A stretch of 64,000 nucleotides of DNA. Origin: Shewanella oneidensis MR-1. Lineage in GTDB: Bacteria > Pseudomonadota > Gammaproteobacteria > Enterobacterales > Shewanellaceae. The position numbers were made by a program, and so were the translations under genes. The stretch spans positions 1,612,001-1,676,000 of the forward strand of contig NC_004347.2 of assembly GCF_000146165.2 (NCBI RefSeq). The letters are read 5' to 3'. Shown here piece after piece: positions 18,109-28,083 of this stretch (its first letter is position 1; each line of letters begins with the position of its first letter). The notes under the pieces are model-generated. The model was given only the letters and a program-made list of their open reading frames with translations. It did no database searches and was not told the DNA's origin.

Positions 18109-19923
18109 GTGAAACCCAGTAGATTATCTATTTTGGCATTAAGTGTATTAGGTTTGGCCAATGTATTTGCCGACGTGAATTACAGCATTGATCTAAGCCA
18201 ACCCCAACCCCAACACCATCTTGCGCTGGTGAGTGTGACTTTTCCCTAGGCTAAAGCGGGATAATTGAGTGTTAATCTTCCCGTGTGGCGTACGGGTAAG
18301 TATCAAGTATTACCCTTATCTGATGGGGTTCGTTTATTTACCGCAAAAGATCACGAAGGTAAATCACTCGCATGGAAACGCACCGCCAGTGGTGAATGGC
18401 AATAGCCCTTGATAAACCAAGTCGTGTGACTGTTAGTTATCAACTCTATGCTAACGAATTAGGCCAACGGGTGCGACTATTGATGCCACACATGCTTACT
18501 TAGATGCTAGCTGTGTATTGATGTATAGTCCCCAATTTCGCCAAGACCCAGTAAGCGTGCAGTTGAGCGTACCCGAAAACTGGCAGAGTTATTCGGGCAT
18601 GTCATCGGGCCCAGTGGCACATTTCTTTATCGCACCAAATTATGATGTGTTGATTGATTCTCCCATTGAAACAGGTACTAGCACCCATAAAAAGTTTACG
18701 GCCAATGGCAAAGACTATGAGCTGCTGTTTTGGGGCGAAGGTAACTACGATGCGGATAAAGTGGTTAAAGACTTAACTGCATTGAGTGGGCAAGCCAAGG
18801 CGATTTGGGATGAATATCCCTTTGAGCGCTATGTGTAATGGTGCATGCCACCAGCGGCGCCAGTGGCGCAACTGAACATTTAAACTCGACGGTTATTCAG
18901 TTACCTCGGTTTAGTTTTCGTGAGCGAAAGGACTATCTACGCTTTATCAGTACCGCTTCCCATGAGTTTATTCATACCTGGAACGTTAAAGCTTACCGCC
19001 CCGCGGGCTTAGTTCCCTATGATTATCAACATGAAAATATGACCGAACTCTTGTGGATTGTAGAGGGGTCTACCAGTTATTTCCAAGGGCAGTTATTGCT
19101 GCGTGCGGGCGTGATGACGGCAAAAGAGTTTTTGGAAGACTTAGCCAAACGTATCGAAAAAAGCGAGCTAACCCCAGGTCGTGAAATTCAATCGGTTGCC
19201 GAGGCAAGTTTAGGTGAGTGGAGTAGCACGGGTGGCGATTATGGGATTAACCATAGCGTTAATATCTACTCTGAAGGGGATTTAGCCTCATTGGCGCTGG
19301 ATTTCTCCCTACTGACCGACTCTAAATTGGCTCACTCATACCACGATGTGTACCGTAAACGGTACCAAGGTTACCGTATCTCTAAAGGTTACGCTGTGGC
19401 CGATGTGCAGCAAATCCTGAAGGACTTGTCGGGTAAGGATTATGGCCCTTGGTGGCAGAGTCATATAAATAGTCCCTTGAGTTTAGCATTTCCAAGCTTG
19501 CTGTCTAAGGCGGGTTTAGTGATGTCCTACGGTAAGGACGCCAAAGCGGAACCTTTTATCGGCATGACTTTAAGCAGTGAACATGGCTCGTTAGTACTTT
19601 CCCAAGTGCTGCGTAATGGCCCTGCATGGCAGTCGGGGATCGTTGCGGGAGACGAGATTATCGCAATTAATGGGCTAAAAGTGACCGCTCAAGGATTTGA
19701 TAAGCGGATCAAAGACTTTAAAGTGGGTGATAACGTAGATGTCACCTTATTTCACAACGATAAAATCAAGCAAATGAGCTTAACCCTTGGTGAGAAACCA
19801 AGCGGTAAGCTCGTACTCAAAGGTGATGTGAAAGCGACTAAGCAGCAAAAGGCCTGCTTTAAAGCTTGGTTAGGCATTGATTGGCCGTTTGATGATAAAG
19901 GTGAGCTAGTGACCAAACGCTAA
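18109..19923 (+). pseudogene. M61-family (glycyl aminopeptidase-like) peptidase, degraded
   Basis: A secreted M61 metallopeptidase gene with several lesions. Translation from the GTG at 18109 gives a signal peptide and the N-terminal domain. It then meets in-frame TAG (18247-18249, in FP-*-AKAG) and TAA (18262-18264). The frame shifts near 18403, where ...SGEWQ must continue as ALDKPSRVTVSYQLYANELGQRV. It shifts again near 18480 before DATHAYLDASCVLMYSP, and a third time at 18838 (ERYV-stop overlapping ATGGTGCATGCC). The downstream 361-codon frame retains the zinc motif HEFIHTWN, the Glu region LLWIVEGSTSYF and a C-terminal PDZ-like domain (GPAWQSGIVAGDEIIAINGLKV). At least five lesions in a well-conserved body argue for a real pseudogene rather than one sequencing error. 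Confidence 0.88.
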
Positions 19924-20009
19924 TTCGCTGCTGGCTTGAGTGGGTCGTGACTGCAGAGGTGATGGCTTACTCGAATCGTACCATACGCTTTGTGCCAGCA
20001 ATTGATATT

Positions 20010-20057
20010 AAAAAGGTGCCCAGTGAACTGAGAGAGTCCAACTGCGGCACCTTTTTA
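20010..20057. terminator. Stem between M61 pseudogene and rdgC
   Basis: AAAAAGGTGCC / GGCACCTTTTT, an 11-bp pair with a long 24-base loop, T-rich at both ends; it could end transcription from both sides. Confidence 0.55.
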
Positions 20058-20126
20058 CTTTTGTAAGCTTAAGCTCACTTGACGCTTTTGCTCAATCTAT
20101 TGGTGTTCAATACATAGGCTTAAGAC

Positions 20127-21041
20127 TTAAGCCTGAGTCTCTTCAATGCCGCCTAATGCTGACACTAAGGCGTGCATTAGGGCAACTAATTCACTGCCCA
20201 TTAAGGCGAAGTCGGCATCGAGACGCGCCATAGGATCTTCATTGCCGAGTTCATCGTTGCCCGCTCTAAATTCTTCGGAGAATTTTAAGCGTTTCACGCT
20301 GGCATCGGATTGCAATAAGAGCGCAATGGATTGGCCAAAGTGTAGCGCTAATTTATGCACTTCTTTGCCGGTTTCTAGGTGAGCTAGCACTTCATCTTCT
20401 TTAAGATCTTGTTGCTTAAAGCGTACTATACCGCCTTCATCCGCAGCTGATTTCAGCTCGGCTTCATCTTGCATTTCAAAAGGTAAGGGCGCACTGCCAT
20501 TTTTAAGCCATTCAGTTAATTGGCTTTCAATCGGCGCTTTAAAGCTTAATGGGATCACGGGCAAGCTGCCTAATGCCTTACGTAGTAAGGCTAATAACTC
20601 TTCGGCTTTAGTGGCGCTGGAGCTATCGACGAGGATCATTTCAAGCTCGGGTAAAATCAGTGCGCGCGTTTGGCTACGGCGTGAAAAGGCGCGCGGCAAT
20701 AAGCTGGTGATGATCTCATCTTTTAAGGCATCTTTTTCTTTTTTGGCAAGTTTGCGATTTTCTTCGTCTTCAATTTGCGCCACTTTTTCTTCTAACGACT
20801 CTTTAATCACTTGAGCAGGCAGAATTTTTTCTTCTTTAGTGACACAGATTAGATGACGATTATTGGCGCTGTGTACTAAGGTGCTACCTTTTTTACCTAA
20901 GGCATTCGAAAAACCAAATTTGCTGACATCTTGGCTGCCGCACGGAGAAAATGTGAAATCGGCAAGTGCGGTTTCAAGTGCTTCTGTCTCGATGGAAAAA
21001 GGTTTATTGAAACGATAAAGAGTAAGATTTTTAAACCACAT
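20127..21041 (-). CDS. rdgC: Recombination-associated protein RdgC
   Basis: DNA-binding protein that forms a ring dimer around double-stranded DNA and limits RecA-driven recombination. It has 304 residues, the usual family size. It begins [15 protein letters not shown], the conserved RdgC N-terminus, and continues with [19 protein letters not shown] and [24 protein letters not shown], both diagnostic. Near the C-terminus the conserved pattern [25 protein letters not shown] is seen. It is monocistronic and reads away from the porin. No regulatory site for it could be assigned. Confidence 0.95.
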   Translation of the reverse strand: MWFKNLTLYRFNKPFSIETEALETALADFTFSPCGSQDVSKFGFSNALGKKGSTLVHSANNRHLICVTKEEKILPAQVIKESLEEKVAQIEDEENRKLAKKEKDALKDEIITSLLPRAFSRRSQTRALILPELEMILVDSSSATKAEELLALLRKALGSLPVIPLSFKAPIESQLTEWLKNGSAPLPFEMQDEAELKSAADEGGIVRFKQQDLKEDEVLAHLETGKEVHKLALHFGQSIALLLQSDASVKRLKFSEEFRAGNDELGNEDPMARLDADFALMGSELVALMHALVSALGGIEETQA

Positions 21042-21332
21042 AAGATGCGCTCATTGGAAAATAAAGTCGCAGTTTACGGCATAGTTGCAGCGGGGTAAAC
21101 CTACCTTAAATCGTTAAATTTTGGCTAAGTTGCAGAATTCATCAAAATGTAACATTGGGGCAAACTTGGTTGTGGGCCTTGGTATGCCTGGGTTTCATCT
21201 CTGAGGTGAGAGGGTGGTTTGTGTCTGCAGACCAAAGTTGTCACATTTGAAATAAAATTGAAATAGATTCATTGCAAACTTTCGGTCGTTCCAAACCAAT
21301 AACCAAGACGAACATAACGTCGAAAGGATTAA

Positions 21333-22301
21333 ATGATGAACGTTTTTTGTAAAACTCTACTTGCTTCTGCGCTAGCTTCTGCAACTCTGGCTTCTGCTTA
21401 TGCCGCTGAGCCACTGACTGTTTATGGTAAGTTGAATGTTACCGCTCAATCAAACGATGAGAACGGTGACGCTACAACAACTATTCAAAGTAATGCTTCT
21501 CGTTTTGGTGTGAAAGGTGATTTCGAATTATCAAGCTCACTTAGCGCTTTCTATACTGTTGAGTATCAAGTCGATACGGGTGCTGCATCGAGCGATAACT
21601 TTACTGCTCGTAATCAATTTGTTGGTTTAAAAGGCGACTTTGGTTCGTTCTCTGTGGGTCGTAACGACACGTTATTAAAGATCTCTCAAGGTGACGTTGA
21701 TCAATTTAACGACCTTTCTGGCGACTTAGGTAAATTGTTTAAAGGTGAAGTGCGTGCTGCGCAAACGGCAACCTACCTAACCCCTTCCTTTGGTGACTTT
21801 GTGTTTGGTGTCACTTATGTTGCGGAAGGTAATGATGTAAAAAGTCAATTTGCTCAAGATGGTTTCAGTGTTGCCGCCATGTATGGTGACGCTAAGTTAA
21901 AGAAAACAGCGGTTTATGCAGCCCTTGCCTACGATTCAGATGTGTCAGGATATGAAGTTTTGCGCGCTAGCTTACAGGCTAAGTTGGCGGGTATTAAGTT
22001 AGGTGGTATGTATCAGCAACAGGAACAGACATATAAGCTTGATAAAACAACCTCTCTGCCTGTTGAAGTCACTGCAGAAAGTGCAACCGGTTACTTATTA
22101 AGTGCAGCTTATGATATTAACGCTGTGACTTTAAAAGCTCAATTCCAAGACATGGAAGACTTAGGTGATTCATGGTCAGTGGGTGCGGATTACAACTTAG
22201 GCAAGCCGACTAAAGTGTTTGCTTTCTACACCAACCGCTCTTTAGAAGCGAATACAGATGATGATAAATACATCGCTATTGGTTTAGAGCACAAGTTCTA
22301 A
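21333..22301 (+). CDS. Outer membrane general porin (OmpC/PhoE-like)
   Basis: Trimeric beta-barrel porin of the gram-negative porin family, 322 residues. The first ATG (21333) and second ATG (21336) are both possible; AAAGGA at 21323-21328 fits either. A signal peptide ends SAYAAE. The mature protein begins PLTVYGKLNVTAQS, the typical first strand, contains the loop-3-type segment after DVDQFNDLSGDLGKLF, and ends KYIAIGLEHKF with the C-terminal Phe used by the Bam complex. It lies just upstream of phoB, so a phosphate role is likely by context. The only Pho-like sequence seen in its promoter is the half site TTGTCACATTTG (about 21238-21249), so direct PhoB control is uncertain. Confidence 0.9.
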   Translation: MMNVFCKTLLASALASATLASAYAAEPLTVYGKLNVTAQSNDENGDATTTIQSNASRFGVKGDFELSSSLSAFYTVEYQVDTGAASSDNFTARNQFVGLKGDFGSFSVGRNDTLLKISQGDVDQFNDLSGDLGKLFKGEVRAAQTATYLTPSFGDFVFGVTYVAEGNDVKSQFAQDGFSVAAMYGDAKLKKTAVYAALAYDSDVSGYEVLRASLQAKLAGIKLGGMYQQQEQTYKLDKTTSLPVEVTAESATGYLLSAAYDINAVTLKAQFQDMEDLGDSWSVGADYNLGKPTKVFAFYTNRSLEANTDDDKYIAIGLEHKF

Positions 22302-22320
22302 TCTCACTATTAAGATTGAA

Positions 22321-22347
22321 TTAAGGAGGCTTCGGCTTCCTTTTTTA
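22321..22347 (+). terminator. Terminator after the porin gene
   Basis: AAGGAGGC-TTCG-GCTTCCTT imperfect stem followed by a run of six Ts, 20 bases after the porin stop. Confidence 0.75.
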
Positions 22348-22419
22348 TTGCGATAAACAAACAGTTATATAAACTTAATATGACAATTATCGCGACTATA
22401 TAGCTTGTGTGGCATACTT

Positions 22420-22448
22420 ATTCATAAATCTGTAATAAAAATGACTAA
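22420..22448 (+). promoter_or_regulatory. Pho box upstream of phoB
   Basis: Three 7-base repeats at 11-base spacing: ATTCATA (22420), TGTAATA (22431) and TGACTAA (22442). The run TTCATAAATCTGTAATAAAA closely resembles the E. coli phoB operator TTCATAAATCTGTCATAAAT. It ends 38 bases before the phoB start, consistent with PhoB autoactivation. Confidence 0.75.
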
Positions 22449-22486
22449 TAATAGTCGTGTTGACATTCACTGACAGAAAATCACCT

Positions 22487-23176
22487 ATGACTGCAAGGAT
22501 ATTGATAGTAGAAGACGAGTTAGCCATCCGCGAGATGCTGACTTTTGTAATGGAACAGCATGGGTTTACCACCTCTGCGGCGGAAGATTTTGATTCGGCC
22601 ATTGCGCTGCTAAAGGAGCCTTATCCCGATCTGATTTTGTTGGATTGGATGTTTCCTGGTGGAAGCGGCATTCAATTAGCCAAACGCCTTAAGCAGGATG
22701 AGTTTACCCGCCAGATCCCTATTATTATGCTTACCGCGCGCGGTGAAGAGGAAGATAAGGTTAAGGGGCTCGAAGTCGGCGCCGATGACTACATCACTAA
22801 ACCTTTCTCCCCCAAGGAGCTAGTTGCCCGCATCAAAGCGGTGTTACGCCGCAGTGCGCCAACTCGCCTTGAAGAAACCATTGATGTACAAGGATTGTTA
22901 CTCGACCCTGTCAGTCACAGGGTGAGTGTTGGCGATACTGTACTCGATATGGGTCCGACGGAATTCCGTTTGTTGCACTTCTTTATGACACACCCAGAAC
23001 GCGTCTATAGCCGTGAACAACTGCTTGATAACGTGTGGGGCACCAACGTGTATGTTGAAGACCGAACAGTTGATGTGCATATTCGCCGCCTACGAAAAGC
23101 GGTTGAAGAGTCGGGCCATGATCGTCTTATTCAGACAGTTCGTGGTGCGGGTTATCGCTTTTCTACACGTAGTTAG
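22487..23176 (+). CDS. phoB: Phosphate regulon response regulator PhoB
   Basis: OmpR-family response regulator that activates the Pho regulon under phosphate limitation; 229 residues from the ATG at 22487. I prefer this start to the upstream TTG at 22457 because [11 protein letters not shown] matches the family N-terminus. The receiver domain has the acidic pair Glu9-Asp10, the phosphoacceptor Asp53 in [18 protein letters not shown] and the Lys in [13 protein letters not shown]. The C-terminal winged helix shows [31 protein letters not shown] and [14 protein letters not shown], both nearly invariant in PhoB. phoR follows 80 bases later in the same direction. Confidence 0.96.
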   Translation: MTARILIVEDELAIREMLTFVMEQHGFTTSAAEDFDSAIALLKEPYPDLILLDWMFPGGSGIQLAKRLKQDEFTRQIPIIMLTARGEEEDKVKGLEVGADDYITKPFSPKELVARIKAVLRRSAPTRLEETIDVQGLLLDPVSHRVSVGDTVLDMGPTEFRLLHFFMTHPERVYSREQLLDNVWGTNVYVEDRTVDVHIRRLRKAVEESGHDRLIQTVRGAGYRFSTRS

Positions 23177-23256
23177 TGCCAAATTAGAGATAGGCACAGG
23201 TTAGCTTTTCGGCTATCTTGTGCTCTCCTTATTTAGCCTGCTGTTTGGGTTTATTT

Positions 23257-24555
23257 ATGTTCGACTCTTATTCAGGGTATCGGTTATTTACGCGTTTAGC
23301 CGTATTCTTACTGCTTTGTTTGCTTATTGGTTTATTGGTAGGGAACCCCCTCTGGATACTGATCATTGGATTGTTAGGTCTCGTGATCTGGCATTACCGT
23401 CAGTTAGCGCGACTTAATTTCTGGTTATGGCGAGATAGAAAGTTAACCCCTCCTCAGGGCAGTGGTAGTTGGGAAGGCGTGTTTAACGGTATTTACCGCC
23501 TGCAAGGTAAAAACCGTCGCCGAGTCGGCCAATTAGCCGCGTTACTTGGGCGTTTCCGTCAAGGGGCTGAAGCCTTACCCGATGCCGCTGTGGTGCTCGA
23601 CTCAGAGCATAATATCTTATGGTGTAACAAATTAGCTCAGCTAATGTTAGGTTTTGTTTGGCCACAGGATAATGGGCAGCGTATTGATAACTTAATCCGT
23701 CACCCCGATTTTTCCGCTTATATTAAAGCTGGAAAGTATAAAGAGCCCTTAGAATTGACATCACCTGTATCAGAGAGGCGTTTACTCGAAATCCGTATCA
23801 TGGCATATGGTGACAGACAACTGCTGCTGATTGCCCGTGATATTACCCGAATAAGACAGCTCGAAGGCATGCGTAAAGAATTTGTCGCTAATGTGTCACA
23901 TGAACTTAAAACACCGCTTACCGTTTTGCAGGGATACTTGGAAATGATGCAAAGCATGGCGGAGCCGGATTCGATGAACGCAAAGCCATTAGCGTTAATG
24001 CAGCAGCAGACGCAGCGAATGCAGTCTATGGTGGAGCAGTTACTGGTGCTATCTCGCATCGAAGATGCGGCGGATATTGATCTTGAGAATACGGTTAATA
24101 TGTCGCAGCTAATGGACGTCTTGAAGGAAGAAGCCAAAGCCTTAGCGAAGGACAAGTACGAGTTAAGTTTCCATTGTGAGCCGGGCTTAGATTCACATGG
24201 AAACGAGCTACAGCTTAGAAGTGCTTGTTCTAACTTAATTTCTAATGCTATTCGTTACACTGAGCCTGGGGGCAAGATTAGTGTGCAGTGGCGCAGTGTC
24301 GCCACCGGAGGTCTCTTTAGTGTGGCCGATACAGGGGAAGGGATTGCACCGCAGCATATTAGTCGCTTGACCGAGCGTTTTTATCGAGTCGACAGCGCGC
24401 GCTCAAGGCAAACGGGGGGCAGCGGCCTTGGTTTGGCCATTGTGAAACATGCGTTAAGTCATCATCACAGTGAGCTTAATATCAGCAGTGAATTAGGAAA
24501 GGGTAGCACTTTCAGCTTTGTGATCCCGCAGCATTTGATTGAACGTAAAAAATAA
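23257..24555 (+). CDS. phoR: Phosphate regulon sensor histidine kinase PhoR
   Basis: Inner-membrane sensor kinase for PhoB. The ATG at 23257 gives 432 residues, equal to the E. coli protein; an in-frame TTG at 23218 exists but is less likely. Two closely spaced N-terminal membrane helices span residues 12-45 with almost no periplasmic loop, as in E. coli PhoR. A PAS domain follows (DAAVVLDSEHNILWCNKLAQLMLG), then the dimerisation helix with the phosphorylated His215 in FVANVSHELKTPLTVLQGYLE. The ATPase domain has the N box NLISNAIRYTEPGG, DTGEGI and GGSGLGLAIVKH. No periplasmic sensor is seen, consistent with signalling through the Pst transporter and PhoU rather than direct phosphate binding. 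Confidence 0.95.
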   Translation: MFDSYSGYRLFTRLAVFLLLCLLIGLLVGNPLWILIIGLLGLVIWHYRQLARLNFWLWRDRKLTPPQGSGSWEGVFNGIYRLQGKNRRRVGQLAALLGRFRQGAEALPDAAVVLDSEHNILWCNKLAQLMLGFVWPQDNGQRIDNLIRHPDFSAYIKAGKYKEPLELTSPVSERRLLEIRIMAYGDRQLLLIARDITRIRQLEGMRKEFVANVSHELKTPLTVLQGYLEMMQSMAEPDSMNAKPLALMQQQTQRMQSMVEQLLVLSRIEDAADIDLENTVNMSQLMDVLKEEAKALAKDKYELSFHCEPGLDSHGNELQLRSACSNLISNAIRYTEPGGKISVQWRSVATGGLFSVADTGEGIAPQHISRLTERFYRVDSARSRQTGGSGLGLAIVKHALSHHHSELNISSELGKGSTFSFVIPQHLIERKK

Positions 24556-24589
24556 TTGCTATTTAATGTAATGTTATTTTTTATATTAA

Positions 24590-24620
24590 AAACAGGCCAT
24601 TATGGCCTGTTTTATTTTTT
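24590..24620 (+). terminator. Terminator after phoR
   Basis: AAACAGGCCAT / ATGGCCTGTTT (24589-24612) stem with almost no loop, then TATTTTTT. Confidence 0.9.
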
Positions 24621-24668
24621 AGGTCTCAAAAAGAAGTGATTTTTCAAAAAAATGCAAAAAAAGTGCTT

Positions 24669-24708
24669 TGTCATCTAAGTGTCATATCTTGGACATAGAA
24701 TTGTCATT
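24669..24708 (+). promoter_or_regulatory. Double Pho box upstream of pstS
   Basis: Four 7-base repeats exactly 11 bases apart: TGTCATC (24669), TGTCATA (24680), GGACATA (24691, degenerate) and TGTCATT (24702). The first pair is a near-perfect PhoB operator, and the array could seat two PhoB dimers in tandem. The last repeat ends 72 bases before the pstS start. Confidence 0.88.
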
Positions 24709-24780
24709 GTGGCGATTGATACTGGCTGCGTCTGAAGAAACCTAAGTTACAAATTAGTTAGCTTACTACTGGAGCACATA

Positions 24781-25752
24781 ATGAAACTGAAAAAACTTGT
24801 CGGCGCGATGACTCTCACAGCCGCTGGTGTATTCTCTGCAACTGCCATGGCAGCTATTGACCCATCTCTACCAACTTACGAGAAAACAAGTGGTGTGTCT
24901 GGCAACTTATCATCTGTAGGTTCAGATACTTTAGCCAATATGATGACACTTTGGGCTGAAGAATTTAAACAGATGTATCCAAACGTCAATATCCAAATTC
25001 AAGCGGCCGGTTCTTCAACTGCGCCACCAGCGTTGACTGAAGGTACTTCACAATTCGGCCCAATGAGCCGCAAGATGAAGCCTAACGAAGTAGAAGCGTT
25101 TGAAAAGCATTATGGCTACAAGCCAACTGAAATTCGTGTTGCGATTGACGCTTTAGCAGTATTCGTACACAAAGATAACCCAATCAAAGGCTTAACGGCT
25201 GAACAAGTTGACGGTATCTTCTCTTCTACCCATAAATGTGGTGGTGCGGATATTCAACGTTGGGGTGATTTAGGTCTTAGTGGTGATTGGTCTGCAAAAG
25301 ACGTTCAATTATATGGACGTAACTCAGTATCAGGTACTTACGGTTACTTCAAAGAGAAAGCGCTTTGTAAAGGCGACTTTAAGGCGAACGTAAACGAGCA
25401 ACCTGGTTCAGCATCAGTCGTTCAATCCGTATCTCAATCTTTGAATGCGGTTGGTTACTCTGGTATCGGTTATAAAACTGCAGGCGTAAAAGCCGTTGCA
25501 ATCGCTAAAAAAGGTAATGAGTTTATCGAAGCGACTGCAGAAAACGCCGCTAATGGTACTTACCCATTATCACGTTACTTGTATGTATACGTGAACAAGC
25601 AACCAAACAAAGACTTAGCACCAATGGAAAAAGAATTCATCCGTTATGTGCTGTCTAAGCAAGGTCAGCAAGTTGTAGAAAAAGACGGTTACGTGACGCT
25701 GCCTAAGAGCGTAGTTGCCAAAGATTTAGAACAGTTGGGCATTCGCCTCTAA
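24781..25752 (+). CDS. pstS: Phosphate-binding periplasmic protein PstS
   Basis: High-affinity phosphate receptor for the Pst ABC transporter, 323 residues. GGAG lies 9 bases before the ATG. The signal peptide ends SATAMA-A at about residue 24. The mature protein has the phosphate-loop segments [26 protein letters not shown] and [19 protein letters not shown], which bind the anion in this family, and GSASVVQSV. It is followed directly by a terminator, not by pstCAB, so the permease genes must lie elsewhere. Strong Pho boxes upstream predict tight induction by phosphate starvation. Confidence 0.94.
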   Translation: MKLKKLVGAMTLTAAGVFSATAMAAIDPSLPTYEKTSGVSGNLSSVGSDTLANMMTLWAEEFKQMYPNVNIQIQAAGSSTAPPALTEGTSQFGPMSRKMKPNEVEAFEKHYGYKPTEIRVAIDALAVFVHKDNPIKGLTAEQVDGIFSSTHKCGGADIQRWGDLGLSGDWSAKDVQLYGRNSVSGTYGYFKEKALCKGDFKANVNEQPGSASVVQSVSQSLNAVGYSGIGYKTAGVKAVAIAKKGNEFIEATAENAANGTYPLSRYLYVYVNKQPNKDLAPMEKEFIRYVLSKQGQQVVEKDGYVTLPKSVVAKDLEQLGIRL

Positions 25753-25772
25753 CTCTGAATCGCTGAACTGTT

Positions 25773-25797
25773 AAGGGTCTCTTCGGAGACCCTTTTT
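25773..25797 (+). terminator. Terminator of pstS
   Basis: AAGGGTCTC-TTCG-GAGACCCTT followed by TTT; perfect 9-bp stem with a stable UUCG tetraloop. Confidence 0.95.
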
Positions 25798-25810
25798 GTT
25801 TTCAGCCCTA

Positions 25811-25835
25811 AACCACCAACTTTTTGTTGGTGGTT
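25811..25835. repeat. Second hairpin behind pstS
   Basis: Perfect 10-bp stem AACCACCAAC / GTTGGTGGTT with a TTTTT loop. Ts follow only after ATCA, so it is a weak or back-up terminator, or an RNA 3' stabiliser. Confidence 0.6.
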
Positions 25836-25876
25836 ATCATTTTTGGGGATTGTTCACTGAGGCTGAAAAGTGGGCA

Positions 25877-26006
25877 TAAAAAAAGCAACCTAATTAGGTT
25901 GCTGTAAATTCCAATTCGGAATCCGGGGACGGTCGCGCTAGAAACCATCTAAAGGAGAATGATGATGAACGAAGAAACTCATTGCAAAGATTCGGTTCAT
26001 AATATC
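25877..26006 (-). ncRNA. Putative small-RNA locus 1 (GCAACC-hairpin family)
   Basis: On the minus strand the region ends in AGCAACC-TAATTA-GGTTGCT followed by seven Ts, a standard rho-independent terminator with a long U tail. Upstream are a small hairpin with the conserved loop CGCGCTAGAA (25935-25944), the block GGAGAATGATGATGAAC in complement (25954-25970), and a hairpin closing through ATGAAC (25965-25970) and GTTCAT (25995-26000). The same parts in the same order recur at 28084-28236 and 29388-29513. AT-rich promoter-like DNA lies on the minus-upstream side (26030-26110). The alternative reading is a plus-strand ORF, ATG 25959 to TGA 26007-26009, of 16 codons with a good ribosome-binding site. 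I favour RNA because the peptide sequences of the three loci differ. Confidence 0.5.
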
Positions 26007-26254
26007 TGACTCAAGGGCGAGAAATTAGTTCAGCAAAAATAGAAAATTTTTGAAAATATTTTTTCTTACAACCCTTATATATTGAAAAATATGTGAATTT
26101 TATTATTACGAGTTAACTAAAGTCGACAATGACTAGGTATGGGCTTAAGCATTGTTACAAAATTAGGATGTGGGAAAAGCTTTATTCGATTGCGCATGAG
26201 TAAATCAGCGACCGATAATATGATCAGATAATTTATCCTCCACAGGTTAGCTAA

Positions 26255-28075
26255 GTGATACATTCAGAAGACCAGCAAATGCCAATAGCACCCACAGCAT
26301 GGGATTTAACTCGGGATTATCATTCTTTTGCTAATACTGACCAAGTGCAGGTAACCCACCTTTCCTTAACGCTTACGGTTGACTTTGAGGCTCGTACCTT
26401 GCTTGGTGAGGCAGTGCTCTCTCTCAGGTATATAGAGTCGCAGGTTGCTGAATTATGGCTAGATACCAGAGGTTTAGCTATTTTATCGGTAATGACCGAG
26501 GCTCAAGTTCCCCTTGAGTTTTCACTCGAGGAGTCGAATGAAATACTCGGCCAAAAATTATCCATTCGTTTACCGCAGTTACAATGTGAACGGGTGTGCA
26601 TTCGTTATCTCACATCAATGCAGGCACAGGGATTACAGTGGCTAGCGCCAGAGCAAACGGCAGGTAAACAGTTACCTTATCTGTTTAGCCAATCGCAACC
26701 GATTAACGCCCGCAGCTGGATACCATTGCAGGATACGCCTAAGGTACGGATTACCTTCGATGCTAAAGTTCAAGTACCTAAAGGAATGCGCGCTGTAATG
26801 AGTGCGATGAATCATCCTGAGACGCCACTAGAAGGGACATTTCAATTTGAGATGGAAAAGCCCATCCCCACACATTTATTGGCGTTAGCCGTTGGTGATT
26901 TAGCATTTCAAGTCATTGGCCCACGTAGTGGCGTCTATACCGAACCTTGTATGTTGGAAGCTGCGGCAACTGAGTTTGCCGATACCGAACATATGCTTGA
27001 TGTGGCGCAATCATTATTAGGCCCCTATGCCTGGGGGCGCTACGATATGATCATCTTGCCTCCGAGTTTTCCCTTCGGTGGGATGGAAAATCCGCGTTTA
27101 GCTTTTTTAACCCCAACCCTGATTGCGGGGGATAAGAGCCTAGTCTCAACGGTTGCCCATGAGCTGGCTCATTCATGGACAGGAAATTTAGTCAGTAATG
27201 CCACGTGGCGAGATCTCTGGTTAAACGAAGGTTTTACGACCTATTTCACCAATAGGATTGTGGAACAAGTCTATGGCAGGGAACAGGCCGAACTGGAATG
27301 GGTGATTGAATTTGGTCGACTACAAGAAGAAATCGCTGCCTTGCCACTTCATCGGCAAACCTTGCCCGCCAATGTGCAGCAGGCCGATCCTAATTTGGCC
27401 TTTAATCGCTTTACCTATGATAAGGCGTCGATGTTCGTCCATGATTTAGAGCGTCGTCTGGGGCGAGCCGAGTTTGATAAGTTCCTGTTTACCTATGTGC
27501 AGCACTTCGCTTTTAAGGCGATTACTACAGAAATGTTTGTCAAATACGCAAAAGCGGCTTTAGTCGAAGCCTATCCGGATAAGATAAGTGAAGCCGAACT
27601 GCTGGAGTGGATTTACGGTGAGGGGTTGCCTCAGGGATATGTGGGGCCGACATCGCGAAGTTTAGATAAAGTCGATGATGCCTTGAACGATTTTTTACAG
27701 GGTAAGGCTGCGGCTCTGCTTAATGTAAAAAGCTGGCGTGTGCATCATTGGCAATATTTTTTGACTCAATTACCTGAAGTGCTGTCGCAAGTACAATTAA
27801 TGGATTTGGATGACAGTTTTAAATTGACCGAATCGAACAATGCTGAAATTGCCTGTGACTGGTTTAGAGTTGCCATCCGTAATCATTATGATCCCGTTCT
27901 GCCAGCACTCAGCCGCTATTTGCAGCGTATCGGCCGGGGCAAATTTGTCCGTCCGCTTTACGCTGAATTAAATATAGCTGGTTATCATACTGAGTTACAA
28001 AGCATTTATTCAAGCGCGCGCTCGGGCTATCACCCATCCATTCAAGTGCAGTTGGATAGAATGTTTAAGTCGTAA
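26255..28075 (+). CDS. M1-family metallo-aminopeptidase (leukotriene A4 hydrolase-like)
   Basis: Zinc aminopeptidase of 606 residues. The N-terminal beta domain is followed by the catalytic domain with the exopeptidase motif GGMENP and the zinc site HELAHSW (His302, Glu303, His306) plus Glu325 in WLNEGFTTYF. The C-terminal third is the helical repeat seen in leukotriene A4 hydrolase-type enzymes (GYHTELQSIYSSARSGYHPSIQVQLDRM), and the length fits that subgroup rather than PepN. No signal peptide, so probably cytoplasmic. The GTG at 26255 is the longest start and has AGG about 9 bases upstream. An ATG at 26279 is an equally reasonable start. Small-RNA-like loci lie on both sides, one starting 9 bases after the stop. 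Confidence 0.9.
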   Translation: MIHSEDQQMPIAPTAWDLTRDYHSFANTDQVQVTHLSLTLTVDFEARTLLGEAVLSLRYIESQVAELWLDTRGLAILSVMTEAQVPLEFSLEESNEILGQKLSIRLPQLQCERVCIRYLTSMQAQGLQWLAPEQTAGKQLPYLFSQSQPINARSWIPLQDTPKVRITFDAKVQVPKGMRAVMSAMNHPETPLEGTFQFEMEKPIPTHLLALAVGDLAFQVIGPRSGVYTEPCMLEAAATEFADTEHMLDVAQSLLGPYAWGRYDMIILPPSFPFGGMENPRLAFLTPTLIAGDKSLVSTVAHELAHSWTGNLVSNATWRDLWLNEGFTTYFTNRIVEQVYGREQAELEWVIEFGRLQEEIAALPLHRQTLPANVQQADPNLAFNRFTYDKASMFVHDLERRLGRAEFDKFLFTYVQHFAFKAITTEMFVKYAKAALVEAYPDKISEAELLEWIYGEGLPQGYVGPTSRSLDKVDDALNDFLQGKAAALLNVKSWRVHHWQYFLTQLPEVLSQVQLMDLDDSFKLTESNNAEIACDWFRVAIRNHYDPVLPALSRYLQRIGRGKFVRPLYAELNIAGYHTELQSIYSSARSGYHPSIQVQLDRMFKS

Positions 28076-28083
28076 AAAAGAGA

